Assembly: GCA_037501455.1 (NCBI GenBank)
Contig: CM074858.1
Location: 81,442,501-81,506,500 of the forward strand
DNA: 64,000 bases
From: Lantana camara
Taxonomy: Eukaryota > Streptophyta > Magnoliopsida > Lamiales > Verbenaceae
Direction: 5' to 3'
Below are positions 42,446-55,280 of the stretch, piece after piece (within the stretch, counting starts at the first letter, position 1; each line of letters begins with the position of its first letter). The position numbers and the translations under genes are program-made. The notes beneath the pieces were generated by a model that was given only the letters and a program-made list of their open reading frames with translations, ran no database searches and was not told where the DNA came from.

Positions 42446-43160
42446 GTTTCTGTAGCACCCCGTACACGTGGAGGTGCCACACCCCCTCACTATAGATCAA
42501 TTCACATACGAAATGGCCAATCCGTACATGAACCAACCTATAGCGAACGGGTGACAATGCAATACTCGACAAGCTAGGCGGGATAACTAAAACATGCAAT
42601 AAGATAAAGCGGAAGCATAAAGTAACACTATCACTTATTTCCATTTGTCCAATCATGACATTTCTCGTTTACCAAATAAAATATATTTCAAATTATCATA
42701 TCAATACATTATCATCTCCAATTTAACAATAACAATAACTACAATTCCATAATAAATAAATACACGAACCACAGATGACATGACTACATGAACTGGACTC
42801 GACTCTACTCAACTCCCGCCTAGCACGCACCTGCAGTAACCTGAAAGGTGGAGGTGTCAGTCTGTGAAGACCGAGTGAGGGGTTTAAATACATATTAGCG
42901 CAGATAACATGCAAGTCATATTCTCGGGTAAAGGTTTATAAAAGATAAATATACAAGCTCAATAATAATATAGCTTCGCCCGAGAATACAACTATCAATA
43001 TTAAACACTTGTTCTTTCATGCAATCGATGTACATACTTGCTTGCTTGATAATCATTAGGTGATCACGCAATTCAATTACCGTGCAATCATGCAATAGTG
43101 TAGTCATATAACACGTTCATGAAATGGAGATCATGCAATCACTACAAGGCTTGCTTGTAA

Positions 43161-43465
43161 CACGATGGGTTGTTTCTCCTGTGGTTGGACGGATAACCAC
43201 CAGCTCGAAAACCAGCCCAGCACCCTCCCTAAGGAGAACCTGGCCAGGAGAACACGGGTACACGATAGGCCTTTGTTCTTCTTGTGGTTGGACGGACAAC
43301 CACCGGCTCTAAGACCGGTCCAGCGCCCTCACTAAGGAGAACCTGGCCAAGAGAACACACGAACACGATATGGTATTGTTCTTCCTGTGATTGGACGGAC
43401 AAGCACCGGCCCGAGGATCGGTCCAGCGCCCTCCCTAAGGAGGACCTGGCTAGGAGAACACATGG
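43161..43465. repeat. Three tandem repeats of about 100 bp in LTR F
   Basis: Units begin CACGAT at about 43162, 43262 and 43366. Each contains TTGGACGGA, an ACCACCGGCTC-like block, CCAGCGCCCTC and AAGGAGAACCTGGCC. They occupy the same LTR position as the four-unit repeat of LTR B. The short ORFs in both directions here only translate the repeat. Confidence 0.85.
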
Positions 43466-43956
43466 CTTGCTTTCATGACATGAAATGCTTGATTCATGCA
43501 CACTAACATAACCTACTTGCTCGATTCATGAACAATAACATGCTTGGAATGATAAGAGCTTTCATAAAACTATAAATATAAATACCTTTGGGCCAAAACC
43601 CACGTAAAGGTTATACGGGTTCTATATAACTAGAAATTAAACCTCACCTGACAGGCGACACATGACTCGTGAATGCGTGAACGTGCTCATGATCCACAAT
43701 CTCCGCCCTGGAGAATAACTGGACAAGAAACGGGACAATGTACGTGCATGAGACTACAATTCAAGCATATTATTCCATATAATGACGCACGGCATGATCA
43801 TGCACGAGACATCGAGCAATACATAATGTAGCATGATAACATATTGTTTCGACATATAATCAATCATATAATAGCAATTTGGGGTCAAATAAGCCATTGG
43901 AACGAGGTCCCAAAATTCTATTTTTATGCAGAAAGTTTCTGCACTAACAGAGAGCT

Positions 43957-44154
43957 GGGAACAGCCGTTCCAGGCTTCAGTTCAAAGTGGGAATGGCCGT
44001 TCCCGCTATCGGGCTCCCCGAAGATGGGAACGGCCGTTCCCGTCTGTAAGACAAAGTGGGAACGGGCGTTCCCGTCCTCGCCGCCTGGCACATTATTCAA
44101 ACAATGGGAACGGCTGTTCCCCTTTTGCAAAAGGGGCGGGAACGGCCGTTCCCG
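43957..44154. repeat. Palindrome cluster in LTR F (GGGAACGGCCGTTCCC type)
   Basis: Six dyads stand at about 43957, 43989, 44025, 44058, 44105 and 44138. A different perfect palindrome, CCCCTTTTGCAAAAGGGG (44119-44136), sits between the last two. Confidence 0.9.
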
Positions 44155-45098
44155 TTACACAGAAGGTTCAGAAACAGGGGAGAAGAACAGGGCATGCACG
44201 AACCACTCCCAAATCTCACCATAATCATCATAATTCACTTCCAAACATTATAACTCATGAAGGAAAATATATACACATGCTTGAGAGGTAATAAAACCCA
44301 ATATAAACACATGTTTCATGCCTTGATCATCACAATTCTCACTTCAAGCTCAAATATCAAATTACCATATCCATTCATGATCTTCAAGAATTCAAGTTCC
44401 AATTCATGTCAAAAGCTTCTAATCATGCTTCTAACATCTAAAGCACATGATAATCCATCTAACCTCAAACCCTAGCTTCATGAATTATCATCAAGAAATC
44501 ACATAAATGATCATATATACCTTCAAGTGAAAATAGATGGAAAAGATGATGAACATGGGTGTTTGAGCTTGAATTCCCTAGCTTTCTCGTAAAATAGCTT
44601 GAAGATGAAGGATTTCTCTTCTTCTTTCTTGGAGGGTTATGGTTCAGTGGGGAGAAGAGCAAACATGGGATGATTGGTATCAAATGAAGATGATTGAGAG
44701 AGAGATGCATATAACGTGATATTTGGGGAAAATATACAAGATTTGCAATTAAGTCCCTAATGTTTATAAGTCATGCAATTGAGTATACCAAGTTTGGAAA
44801 AGATCAATTAGGTCCAAAAGGTTTTCATGCAATTGGGTCCTTAAAGAAACGGAATTGAGCAATTAAGATACATTCGGCAATTAATTCACGTAACAATAAA
44901 TTCAATATGTAACATGATTCCCAAGTTGGCATACATTTCATATATTTTCACGTAATCATGTTGGATCACAATTTATAAAATTAATATAACACTTATAAAT
45001 TGAATAAATAAAAAAAATAATAAAATAAGATCCTAACGCTCGAGACTCACACGTGTCGAGCGTACCTGACTGTCTGAAAATCGGGGCGTTACAGTTTC

Positions 45099-46136
45099 GA
45101 AGGCCTGGATTATTAGTTTGTTTAACAGTTTAAATGCTTAGGAGTGATGTAGTTTTCTTTTGGCATGAATTCTTGGTTTTTGCTTATGTGACAGCATGAA
45201 TGCACTCATTTCAAATCTAAATTCCGAGCTCGTGCGATCCCGTTTTGAAAAACTGTTTTAACTGGAGATTAATAGCATATTAAAGTACATATCTGCCAAA
45301 TTTTGTAATTATCCGAGTCCATTTGATACCCGAGAAAAATTCGGAACAACTCAGTTGTCCCCTGTTTTGTGGTCTGGATTAACGCCTTGAGAAGAGTGAG
45401 TAAACGTACGAATTTCTCAAAACTGTTTTACAGGGGTACTTATGAATGTATCGAGTATATCCCTATAAACTTTCAGATTAATCCAACTTCAATTGATAGG
45501 GTAACGGTAAACTTTTTGGAAATGTGTTTCTGCAGTGATAATTCTGTTTTCCATCGCCTTTGCTCTATAATCTGTACTTTTACAGAAACACCCTGGGATT
45601 GAGACTTATGGCATTTAAAAGATCTATATGTCTAGTTTACTAGGAATTTTGCGGTTCGTTAAAATACTTCCTGAGCAATAAGTTATGACGAACTTTCTAC
45701 AACTTGTGCATGAATAACGTTTCTGCTCAAATGTGCTTGTGTGAATGTTGCATAAACTTGTTGTATACTTGCCCTAGCTCGTTTCCTTGGTTTTCAAAGT
45801 ATCTATTGTAGATTTTCAGCTACATACTTGTTACCTTGCATATGATATTTGCTCCAATATATTAAAACTTTAATCTGACTAACTAATTTGCAATTTATTA
45901 TGATTAAACTTGTTATTCTTTTATCACATACAAATTTGTTTAGTTGTGACAGATTATTATATATCTCATTGTTCAACTAAACCAAGAGGGGAAAACAAAG
46001 TCATGATTGCACATCCAAATTGGCTGTTGCAATCATGACTTCTCCAGTCACAGATTGCATATATAGATATTGCCTGAATTTAGCGTATACTTATTGTATA
46101 TATTTATATATATATATATATATTTTTTGTTTGTAG
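45099..46136. other. Non-coding CACTA I sequence upstream of the transposase gene
   Basis: A/T-rich, with a TA repeat at about 46104-46122. No ORF of interest is seen. It may hold an intron of the transposase leader, since an acceptor-like site lies at 46136. Confidence 0.45.
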
Positions 46137-46195
46137 ATAAGTTCAATTCTTGTTCCTGTTGAAGCTCCAGATTTGAAATTGTCATCACTTAGAAG
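46137..46195 (+). other. Possible short leader or captured exon before TNP2
   Basis: TTTGTTTGTAG precedes and AGAAG|GTAACT follows a 59-bp stretch that reads SSILVPVEAPDLKLSSLR in one frame. It is either a leader exon of the transposase transcript or part of a captured gene; I cannot identify it. Confidence 0.4.
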
Positions 46196-46225
46196 GTAAC
46201 TACGTTTTGATCATTGAACAATATT

Positions 46226-49200
46226 ATGGATAGGACATGGATGAACCTGCATAGGGCTAGTAATGAATATCGGAATGGGGTGAAATATTTTTTGGATATT
46301 GCCTTTTCAAATTCGAATGGAGCTCCAATCTTATGCCCTTGCAAGAAGTGTAAAAATGCCTTATTAAAAAAAAGGAGCATTGTAGAAGAACATCTTCTTT
46401 GGCATGGATTTTTAGCTGGATACACTAAATGCGTTTTACATGGTGAGTTGTCATCTAACGGTAGGTCGACAATGTATGTTTATGATGACCAAAATTGTTC
46501 AAATAATATGCGAGAAATGTTAAATGATGCTTTTAGAGTGCAAGATAATATGGACAATATTGAAGGAACACCGGGAGTTCTTGAACATGATAAACCTTGT
46601 AAAGAAGCTGAAAATTTTTATAAACTCATGGAAGATGCAGAACAAGAACTTTACCGGGGGTGTAAAAATTTTTCCAAGCTTTATTTTATTGTTCGAATGC
46701 TCCAAATTAAGTGTCTTGGGAACTGGAGTGATAGTTCCTTCACTATGATGCTTGAGTTATTAAGGGAGTCATTTCCCGAAGGTGTTCAACTTCCGAAAAA
46801 CTACTACGAAACTAAGAAGATATTAAAAGATCTGGGGTTGAATTACAAAAAAATTGATGCTTGCCGAAATGATTGTATGTTGTATTGGGGTTTGAATGAA
46901 GGCAAAACAAAGTGTGACACATGTGATGAGCCACGGTGGCTAGTGGCTGCACCCGGAGCTAGTGTGGATAATGGACAAGATACCTCTAAAATATCCAAAA
47001 GGAACAAGAAGATACCGGCGAAGATGGTATGGCACTTCCCTCTGAAGCCAAGGTTACAAAGACTTTTTATGAATAAGGCAACTACATCCCTTATGAGGTG
47101 GCATGATACAGAACGCATCAAAGATGGGGTAATGAGACATCCAGCAGATTCTCCAACTTGGAAAACCTTTGACTTCCAGCATCCAGAGTTTGCAAAAGAT
47201 CCTCGAAATGTAAGGTTAGGCTTGGCTACCGATGGTTTCAATCCATTTAGAACCATGAGTGTCGTTCATAGTACCTGGCCAGTGATCTTGATTCCGTATA
47301 ATTTGCCGCCTGGAGACTGCATGAAAAAGACATACTTGATGTTGTCCTTGCTTATACCTGGGCCCTCCGGACCAGGTAACAACATTGATATATATCTACA
47401 GCCGGCTGTTGCAGAGATAAAAGAGATGTGGGAAGAGGGAATAAATACGTATGATGCATCAACTAAGGAAAACTTTCAACTACGTGCAGCTCTATTATGG
47501 ACCATAAGTGATTTCCCCGGCCATGCAGCTGTATCGGGGTGGAGTACTAAAGGAGAATATGCATGCCCGGTTTGTCATAAGTACACAAATTCAGTTTGGT
47601 TGGATAGATCTCGCAAGTTTTGTTATATGTGCCACCGTATATTCTTACCTGAAGATCATCCGTATAGGAGGGATAAAAGTTCATTTGATGGAACAGTAGA
47701 GCACCGAACACCAGCCCCATATTTGAAAGGATCTGTGGCATTTGATGAAGTAAAGGACAATGAGAACAAATTTGGGAAAAAGGTCGGGGACCAGAAGCTG
47801 CCATATAATTGGAAGAAGAAGAGTATTTTCTTTGATCTACCGTATTGGGAAACGAATTTAGTGAGACACAATCTTGATGTTATGCATATTGAGAAGAACG
47901 TATGCGACAAGGTGTTATATACATTGTTGGACTCGGATAAGTCAAAAGATAATTACAATGCTCGTTTGGATTTGCAAATTATGGGGATAAGATCAAAACT
48001 CCATCCTTTTCTTGATGAGCTTGGACAAGAATGGCTGCCAGCAGCATCCTTTGCGCTGGATAAGAGTGAGAAGGACAGATTTTGCAAACTATTGAAAAGC
48101 ATTAAAGTTCCAGACGGCTATGCTTCAAATATCTCAAGGTGTGTTCACATTAAACCTCCCAAGATATTTGGATTAAAGAGCCATGACAGCCATGTGTTGA
48201 TGCAACAATTGCTACCACTTGCATTGCGTAAGCTTCTGCCGAGCCCAATACGCAAATCCTTGATTCATTTGTGTCTCTATTTTAAAGATTTGTGTTCTAA
48301 GACACTTAATCCCAATGATTTATCCCGATTGGAAAAAGAGATTGCTATCATACTTTGCCAGTTGGAGAAAATTTTTCCACCATCGTTCTTCGATATCATG
48401 GTACATTTGACAGTACACTTGATCACTGAGGCAAAGTTGGCTGGACCTGTCCATTATCGTTGGATGTTTCCCATTGAAAGGTATAGCTGGTCCTTTTAAT
48501 GTTAAAGCTGCACTATTTTATAAGATATTTTACTCATGTAATCATTCATACATTGATCTATTCAGGTATTTGAGTACTTTGAAGTCATATGTGCGTAACA
48601 GAAGTCGTCCGGAAGGCTCAATTGCAGAGGGATACTTGGCAGAGGAGTGTTTATCTTTCTGTTCTTTATACTTTGATGAGAATGTTAAAACAAGGCATAA
48701 TCGACCTAGCCGTAATGATGATGATGGGGCTGCGACAAACACAACAAGTATTGACATTTTCTCAATTACTGGAGCTTCATTGTGGAAAGGAAAGCCGATT
48801 GTTTTGAATAACAATCAACTAACGAAGGCTCACCGGTATGTCTTATTCAATTGCGATGACATTCAACAATTTAGAGAGTAAGTCACTTAACCCAATTATC
48901 TTCTCTGTAATTCTATGTTGTTCATTACAGATTCGTGAAATAGATAGTAATAGTGTAAGATTTATGTTAATTATACAGGGAACATGAAGCTCAGGTCAGA
49001 CGTAAGAAGCATCGATCAAGGGAACATGAAATCAAAAGAATCCATAGTGATACCTTTGCTACCTGGTTTAAGGGTCAGGTTAGTGATATCTGAAGGAATT
49101 GTACAATGAACTTTCTTAGTTAAATTTATTTTGTATATTCATAGTTAGTTGTTATTGCAGGTTGAAGAACTAAGTTCTGATGAAAATGACCCAAAATTGA

Positions 49201-49706
49201 GTGATATCAAAAGGCTTGCAAGGGGGCCTATCCCCGTTGGAACACAATATAAGGGCTTCAAAGTGAACGGCTTTCGATTTCATACGAAGGAAGTAGAGAG
49301 AAGGAGAAAAACTCAAAATAGCGGAGTGATGGTCCAAGCAGGTACAACAAGTTTTGCAAGCAAAAGGGATATGAGACCTATCCACGAAGAGATGGCGTAT
49401 TATGGAATTATAAATGATATAGTCGAACTAGATTACACGGGTGGGAGAAAAGTTGTGTTATTTGATTGTGCTTGGGTCTCTAAGGGAAGCAAACTCAAAG
49501 AAGATAACGATGGATTTACGTTAGCCAATTTTGCAAATATCAAGCGCCAAAATGAGCCTTTTTCTCTCGCAGCTCAGGCTGAACAAGTTTTTTATGTGGA
49601 TGATCCCAATGAAAAGGATTGGAAGGTTGTGATTAAAACAAAAGCTAGGGATCGGTTTGAAGATGGCAGCCACCTGTCGACCGATGATATTGACACTATA
49701 TTATAG
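46226..49706 (+). CDS. TNP2: TNP2-like CACTA transposase, four exons
   Basis: The start is the ATG of MDRTWMNLHRAS, the usual opening of the plant transposase-associated domain. It has a Cys-rich motif (CPCKKCKN), the large transposase core with YWGLNEGKTKCDTC, DGFNPFRTMS and NLPPGDCMKK, and the block HNLDVMHIEKNVCD. A C-terminal region (about 49200-49650, including VVLFDCAWVSKG) is typical of TNP2 relatives. Predicted exons are 46226-48480, 48566-48877, 48979-49078 and 49161-49706, all with GT-AG borders. They total 3213 nt with phase kept, giving about 1070 residues. It would cut and rejoin CACTA ends in the nucleus. No stop or frameshift is seen inside the exons. Confidence 0.92.
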
Positions 49707-49948
49707 AGCACATCTAGTCGCAATCTTCCACTTGAAGAAGAAGAAGAGTTTGATTTGATTCGTGAAGGGGCTCCAAGAATTTATGTAGATGATTTGGATA
49801 AAAATGATTTTCAGGAAATTTAGGGTGAACCTGTGGAAAAAAAAGTTCTTATTTGTTAATTTGTTAATTTCTGTTCTTTTACATGGTTATTGAGCTATAG
49901 TATTATGCTTTTACTACATTGGGTCAGGTTATATTTATATCGGTAGGT

Positions 49949-52351
49949 ATGAGACGCCCTAAACGTGGCCGAGGGATAGTCCAAACTAGTGGCCGAGAAT
50001 CTCAGATGCAGCCATCCAAATTACACGACGAAGAAGAAGAAAATGCAGGTGAAATAAGTTTATGCATTCAGCTTTACATGAAATTTAATATTGTTGCAAA
50101 ATGGGTATATTTTTTTGGGTACCATCCTTATAATTAATTTAATTTTCTCAAATTTCTGCATGTGTGATTGGTGTCTGAGTAATATATGTTGATATAATTA
50201 ATCTAGGGAAAGGATTTATGAAAAAGATTATAACTCGTGTTGCTGTTATTTCTGCTCTAAGACAGTTTTCAGACTTGATTGATTGTCCCTTGTAGAAGCA
50301 AAGAAGTTGATGTTGCTGTGACACACAAAATAATCTTTGATTGATTGTCCCTTGTAAAAGCAAATGATCTCATTTGTAACAGGGATCATTCTGGGTTTTC
50401 AGATTTGACATTCAAGCCGGTGGTTCAGATTTCCTTTTTTGTTGGAAATCTTTGTCAGAAACCCCCTTGCTGTATATCCCAATGGGTTCAAAGTTCCAAA
50501 AGACCCAACTGTAGGAAATAAGTTTATTTTGAAATACTGACTGTAATATACATCATTAGATGCAGCTACACGGACTACATGAGGTAGAGCTGGTGTTGAA
50601 AGCTCTTCAACGGAAATCCATTTAAATAATACGGAAGTTGACGTGGCTGATAATGAAGGTATGGTTGGAGTATATGTTTTTTCACATTTTATATCCGTTT
50701 TCAATTAATACTTTTATATGTTTTAAGTTGAAGTGATATTACATTCCAAAAAATATATGGTTTTCATGTTATAAAATATTTTACATTCCTTAACTTTTGA
50801 AAGAATCAGAAGTCGTAACGTTATATTAATAGTTTAATCAAGTAATGAAAATGACAAAACTTTGGCCAAAAATAAAATTCCATATAAAACGAAGAGCTGT
50901 AAGTTATTATTATATCCATTTTATATGGTTTGAGTTAGAATTTGACGGTGATGTTTTCAATTATTAGTGTATGATTATTGTAACATTTTTCTAGGAAATA
51001 TGGTGAAGGCAAAGACTCGAGGATGTACTAACATGCCACGTGTTTGGGCTAGAAAAGAACAAGTAAAAGTGATGTTCGATAATCTTGGAAAGCCAGTAGG
51101 ACCCAACAAAAGTGAATATGTGGAGTTTATAGGTACTTTAGTTAGAAATGGATCCTTGATTCCACTTGATTATGAAGATTGGCATAAAGTGCCGATGTCT
51201 ATTAAGAAAAACTTGATCGATTTGATAAAGGTGAGTTTGCGTACTGCGATTAACATACATTATTTATGCGTTTTGTGATTATGTAGCTGATTTGACTTCT
51301 ATTTTGTAGGAGAAATTTTGTGGATCCTTTGACCTTGAGAATGTAGCTTGGGATACCTTATCAAAAAATTGGAGAGCTTGGAAAAATAGAGTTAAGAATA
51401 AATATTTTGACCCAAACTCGTCAATAGAAGAAAACTTGCGCAAGCGGCCTGATACGGATGACGAAAGATTTCTCCCTGATCAATGGAAGAATCTGGTTAT
51501 CCGCTGGAGTAGTGACAAAGCTCGGGTAAGATTTTTTTGAATGAATAATAGTTACGGTTCATACTTTCATATCAATATAACTTATACGGTCTGTTGCATT
51601 CTTCTCAGAAAATAAGTGCTCAAAATAAGGAGAATAGGGCACAAAAGAAAATGATGCATGTCACCGGAAAAAGAAGTTTCTCTCAAATCAGAGATCAATT
51701 GAAGGTTTGATTTAGTTGCTTCTCTAAAATATGATATTGTCATGTTTAACATATATTACATTACTTCTCAGAAAGAAGCAAAGGTATCAAGTAGTGCAGA
51801 GAATGATGTTAGTGATGCAACTGGGGAGACTGAAGATGGTGATGACCCGACTAGGGTGGCCTTATTCGAGAAATGCTATACAAAGAATGGGGAGACTACT
51901 AATCCTACTGTAGCGGAAACATGGGTAAGATAAGTTATATTTCGTTAATATTTTTATTTTGTAAGACGAATCAATACAGCAAATTGGAAGTGTACATGCT
52001 GATAATCCTGTGTGTTGTATTTAATGTTATATTTGGTGGGTTAGTTAATTGCGTTTATATAGCTTGAGAACAGTACATTGTGAAATATATTTTAAATTTT
52101 TAATACTTTTGTCAACGCACATCAAATATATAATTTAAATGTGATGATTGATCAGAAATTCATCCAATAAGCTGCATGAAACCTAGGGATAAGCCAATAC
52201 TGCGACTTCAATATTATTCCCTTTAACTATGCTGCTTAATGGCACATTTATTTAATTTTGCTAAGTTTAGTGCAGTATTTTACTGCATTATGCGATTACA
52301 ACAGAAGGGTTTTCCAATGAATAGTTAGTGGAGAATCTTGCTAAATGAAGT

Positions 52352-52387
<36 letters not shown>

Positions 52388-54277
52388 CTGACTATTAATG
52401 CCAACTAAGAAGGGGTCCCATTGACCCTGATTTATATAATGGCGTTTCGATCAGGTCGTTTTTGCTTTTAATTGAATTTGTTGTTAGTTCCACGTACAAT
52501 TTTTCCTTAACATTGAAATTAAAACACTTTTCATGCTTCTACCAACAGAAAAAAATGCAAGACAAAGTAAAAGACCTTTCTCCCAATTCAAAAGATGTTG
52601 GGCCAAATGATATATTTTCTCAAGTTGTTGGAGAAGACAAATGGGGAAGAGTCCGGATGTATGGCTATGGGATATCTACATGTGATGTATATGGTGATAT
52701 CGCTGTTCGAGGTAAATCTTCTCGGATGCATGTGAGTTACAAGAAAGATATTGATGAATTGAAGCAGATTGTACTAGAACAAAATAGACAAATACAAGAA
52801 CTGCTGAAAGTGAACATGCAACGATCACTGCATAACTCTCCTCCAGAAGAAACAAGAGTCCCTTCATCGTCATCATCTCGATTTCATGCCACAACGATTC
52901 GACCCTCCACAACATCATCAATGAACAACATGCCTCTTCAGGTAATTAATTAATCAAGTACATTTCATTTGCAATTTTTCTACTGTTTCGTAGCTATTTT
53001 TATGAGCACATTGGTTAGTCAGGTTTATATTACATTTGAATCAATGACTTTCGATGGGGTCTTCTCTAATTCTTTTTCATAAATATCCTATTTTTCCCTT
53101 GACACTAACTCGTTAATGACGTGTTAGCCAAACCTCAGGGTATGTCTGGGACTTGGGGGAAGTTTTTTGTAATTTCTCAAACCTTGGGGGAGAGTTTGTG
53201 TAATTACTCAAAACATCAGGGTACGTCGCAGTAATTATCCATAAAAATTAAGTACAAATATTGCCAATTGCAGTGCGGTTCTCCTGTTGTTCCACGGAAA
53301 CATGTTTTATTGCTCTATCTCAGACAACAATATGAATATGAGATCAAATTACCTTCCCACAATTCTCATAGTGGCAAGCATATTGTCTCTCCCCATGAAT
53401 GTGAGCATGTTTCCTCAAAGCTCCAGCATCAATAAATGTCTTTCCACAGCCTTGCAAAATAATCTTCATCTCTGTTCTGCATGAAGACTGAATAATTGAT
53501 TTATCTTATTTGTTGGTTGGTACTTAATACTTATACTGACATACTCCGTGGATTGGTTGGAACGCCTTAATTTATTCTAATTATATAAGTACGAGACATT
53601 ATTTGCTTAAAGTGTAAATTATAATGTGAATTTCGGATTAGTAGCAAAAGTAATATGTTATTTGATTAAAGTAGTGTAAATTATAGGATCAATTTTCGAT
53701 TAGGAGCAAAATTAAGTTAGCTGATTCAAGTATAAATTATAAAAGCAATTTCGTATTCGAAGCAAAATTGATATTTTTTCAAATAAATTTAAAGAAAATA
53801 AACAAATATTTATTTGAAATTTAATCATGGCAACTTCAAAAATCCACGAGCTACATCCTTTTCTAGAACTTAGCCAAGAATGTGTTAAATGTAAGGATTA
53901 TGGGTTCAGCACTTCTTGATATTTTTCCCAGTACCTTTCTCCTCAATTTGTTGATATTGTTAATAGCAAGTTGCACTATTTAACATTTTCCCTGTTGGTG
54001 ACTAAATGGAATTTGCTTACATTTTGTTTAACTGGTATAGGTTGGGTCAAAAGTATTATTAAAGAGTGCGTTTGATTCATCGAAAACTGTGGCAATTGGT
54101 TGTGTTCGAACTTTAGATCCTTCGGAAAGAGTTGGACAAGTATCTTTGGGAAACAATTGGTGTGAGGTGGTCATTAATGTTGCCGTGGAAGCTGATGAAG
54201 AGTTAATTCGTCCTACATCACATTTCAAAACTATTGGTGATGCGATTGGGGAGGTCATTCCATGGCCAAAAAATATG
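49949..54277 (+). CDS. TNPA-like second CACTA protein (plant transposase 24 type), at least eight exons
   Basis: Predicted exons are 49949-50048, 50584-50658, 50995-51230, 51310-51525, 51609-51704, 51772-51924, 52549-52941 and 54041-54277. The phase holds across all of them (1506 nt). The conserved core is in exons 3-5 (TRGCTNMPRVWARKEQ, WDTLSKNWRAWKNRVKNKY, KKMMHVTGKRSFSQ). It is followed by an acidic stretch, the GRVRMYGYGIS block and a coiled coil (DELKQIVLEQNRQIQELL). The last exon carries CVRTLDPSERVG and a GxxWCEVVI motif. The protein is known to bind subterminal repeats and to assist TNP2. The first two exons and the C-terminal end after 54277 are uncertain. Confidence 0.8.
52352..52387. 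repeat. (AAT)n microsatellite
   Basis: About twelve ATA/TAA triplets in a row within the predicted sixth intron of the TNPA-like gene. Confidence 0.95.
52942..54040. other. Long intron of the TNPA-like gene
   Basis: This lies between donor CAG|GTAATT and acceptor GGTATAG|GTTGGG. A small ORF at 53287-53484 has no recognisable motif. The sequence is otherwise A/T-rich with no terminal repeats seen. Confidence 0.55.
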
Positions 54278-54629
54278 GTAAGTACAGGTCATTTGCTCTA
54301 CCTAAAATTTCTTTCGAGGTATATTTAATATTGACTACAACAAGGGATTTTTTATATTGGTTGCTATGGCTCAAGATTGACACCGGCCATTTGTGAGATC
54401 ACTTGCTATGTTTTAGTTATTCAATACACAATTACACTAAGTATTGTAAGTGCTATTGCACTTTCATCCTTTTGTCAGTTTGGTGGCGTTAGGCAAATAT
54501 TATTATATATTCGGTACCCTTTCTCACTAATATTATTTTGGATTTGAGATTTTACAAACATACTAATATTAAGTTATTTGATTTTGTTTTTTTAATTATG
54601 TTGTTACTTAAATTTTTTTTGTATAGACT

Positions 54630-55277
54630 AAATTCTGACGCTTTTTCCCGCCGTAATATATGTTTTAATGGCACTTTTTTTCGTCATAAGAAAACCTATT
54701 ATGACGCTATACACCGCCATAATATATTTTATGACGCCGATTTGTTTCGACATTATATAAATTTTAATGACGCCGAAAAGCGTCATAATAGGTACTATTA
54801 TGACGCTAATAACCCCGTCTCAATATAACTTATTGTGACATTATATTCCATCACAACAACATTTTGGTGACGCTTTATACCGTCATAACACTATTTATTG
54901 TGACGCTTTACAGCATCATAATACCGTTTATTGTGGCGCTTTATCCGTCATTAAATCTTTTACGGTGACACTAAAATACTCGTCATTACATCGTTTATAA
55001 TGACGCTTTAATTGCGTCATAATACATGTTATTGTGACGCCTTTTACCGTCATATTAGCAGGTTAGTTATGTTAGTTACACATCAAATATGACGCGCAAA
55101 AGCGTCACAATATATACTCTTTAATGACACTTTATCCGCGTCATAATAAAAGCGTCACAATAACCTATTGCCACGGTGACTCAAGTGACGCTTTTAGTTG
55201 GCGTCACAAAAAGAAAAGCGTCACAAAAAATTTTGTGACGCTTTTCAGCGTCACTAAATCCCCTTTTTCTAGTAGTG
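54630..55277. repeat. CACTA I 3' subterminal array and terminal inverted repeat
   Basis: At least fifteen copies of TGACGCTTT or AAAGCGTCA and variants stand in both orientations. Some are paired into longer dyads, such as GACGCCGAAAAGCGTC at 54769. The array becomes densest just before the terminus ending TTTTTCTAGTAGTG at 55277. Short ORFs here (54538-54828, 55124-55342) are translations of the repeats. Confidence 0.9.
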
Positions 55278-55280
55278 CCC

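Larger units (their letters stand above)
42451..45093 (-). mobile_element. Solo LTR F (2643 bp)
   Basis: On the minus strand it starts TGTAACGCCCCGATTTTC at 45093 and ends GGGGTGCTACA at 42451. The target duplication GTTTC lies at 42446-42450 and 45094-45098. There is no internal region, so the full element was lost by recombination between its LTRs. It shows palindromes (43957-44154), donor-like CAGGTGAGG (about 43650), three tandem repeats (43161-43465), a CGGTCTTCACAGACTGA hairpin near 42865 and acceptor-like CTGCAGG (about 42836) in the usual order. No gene is present. Confidence 0.93.
25459..55277 (+). mobile_element. CACTA I: DNA transposon of the En/Spm superfamily with nested retrotransposons
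   Basis: The ends are inverted: CACTACTAGAAAAAGGGG at 25459 and its reverse complement ending at 55277. Over 26 bp they differ at one or two positions. A 3-bp duplication CCC flanks them (25456-25458 and 55278-55280), the size expected for CACTA elements. It interrupts element E pol exactly, between the KPSG and GLL codons upstream of the integrase core. Without D (13.9 kb) and F (2.6 kb) it is about 13.3 kb. It carries a TNP2-like and a TNPA-like gene and captured host exons. Both transposition genes read open through predicted splice sites, so it may once have been autonomous. Confidence 0.95.

Noticed and set aside
43157..43465. Possible CRISPR-like array
   Set aside because: Units of about 100 bp are contiguous tandem copies with no repeat-spacer pattern, inside a plant LTR.
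43124..43501. ORFs on both strands with repeated RTTTGSKT-like segments
   Set aside because: They are translations of the three tandem repeats of LTR F; both strands are open, which fits repeat DNA and not a gene.
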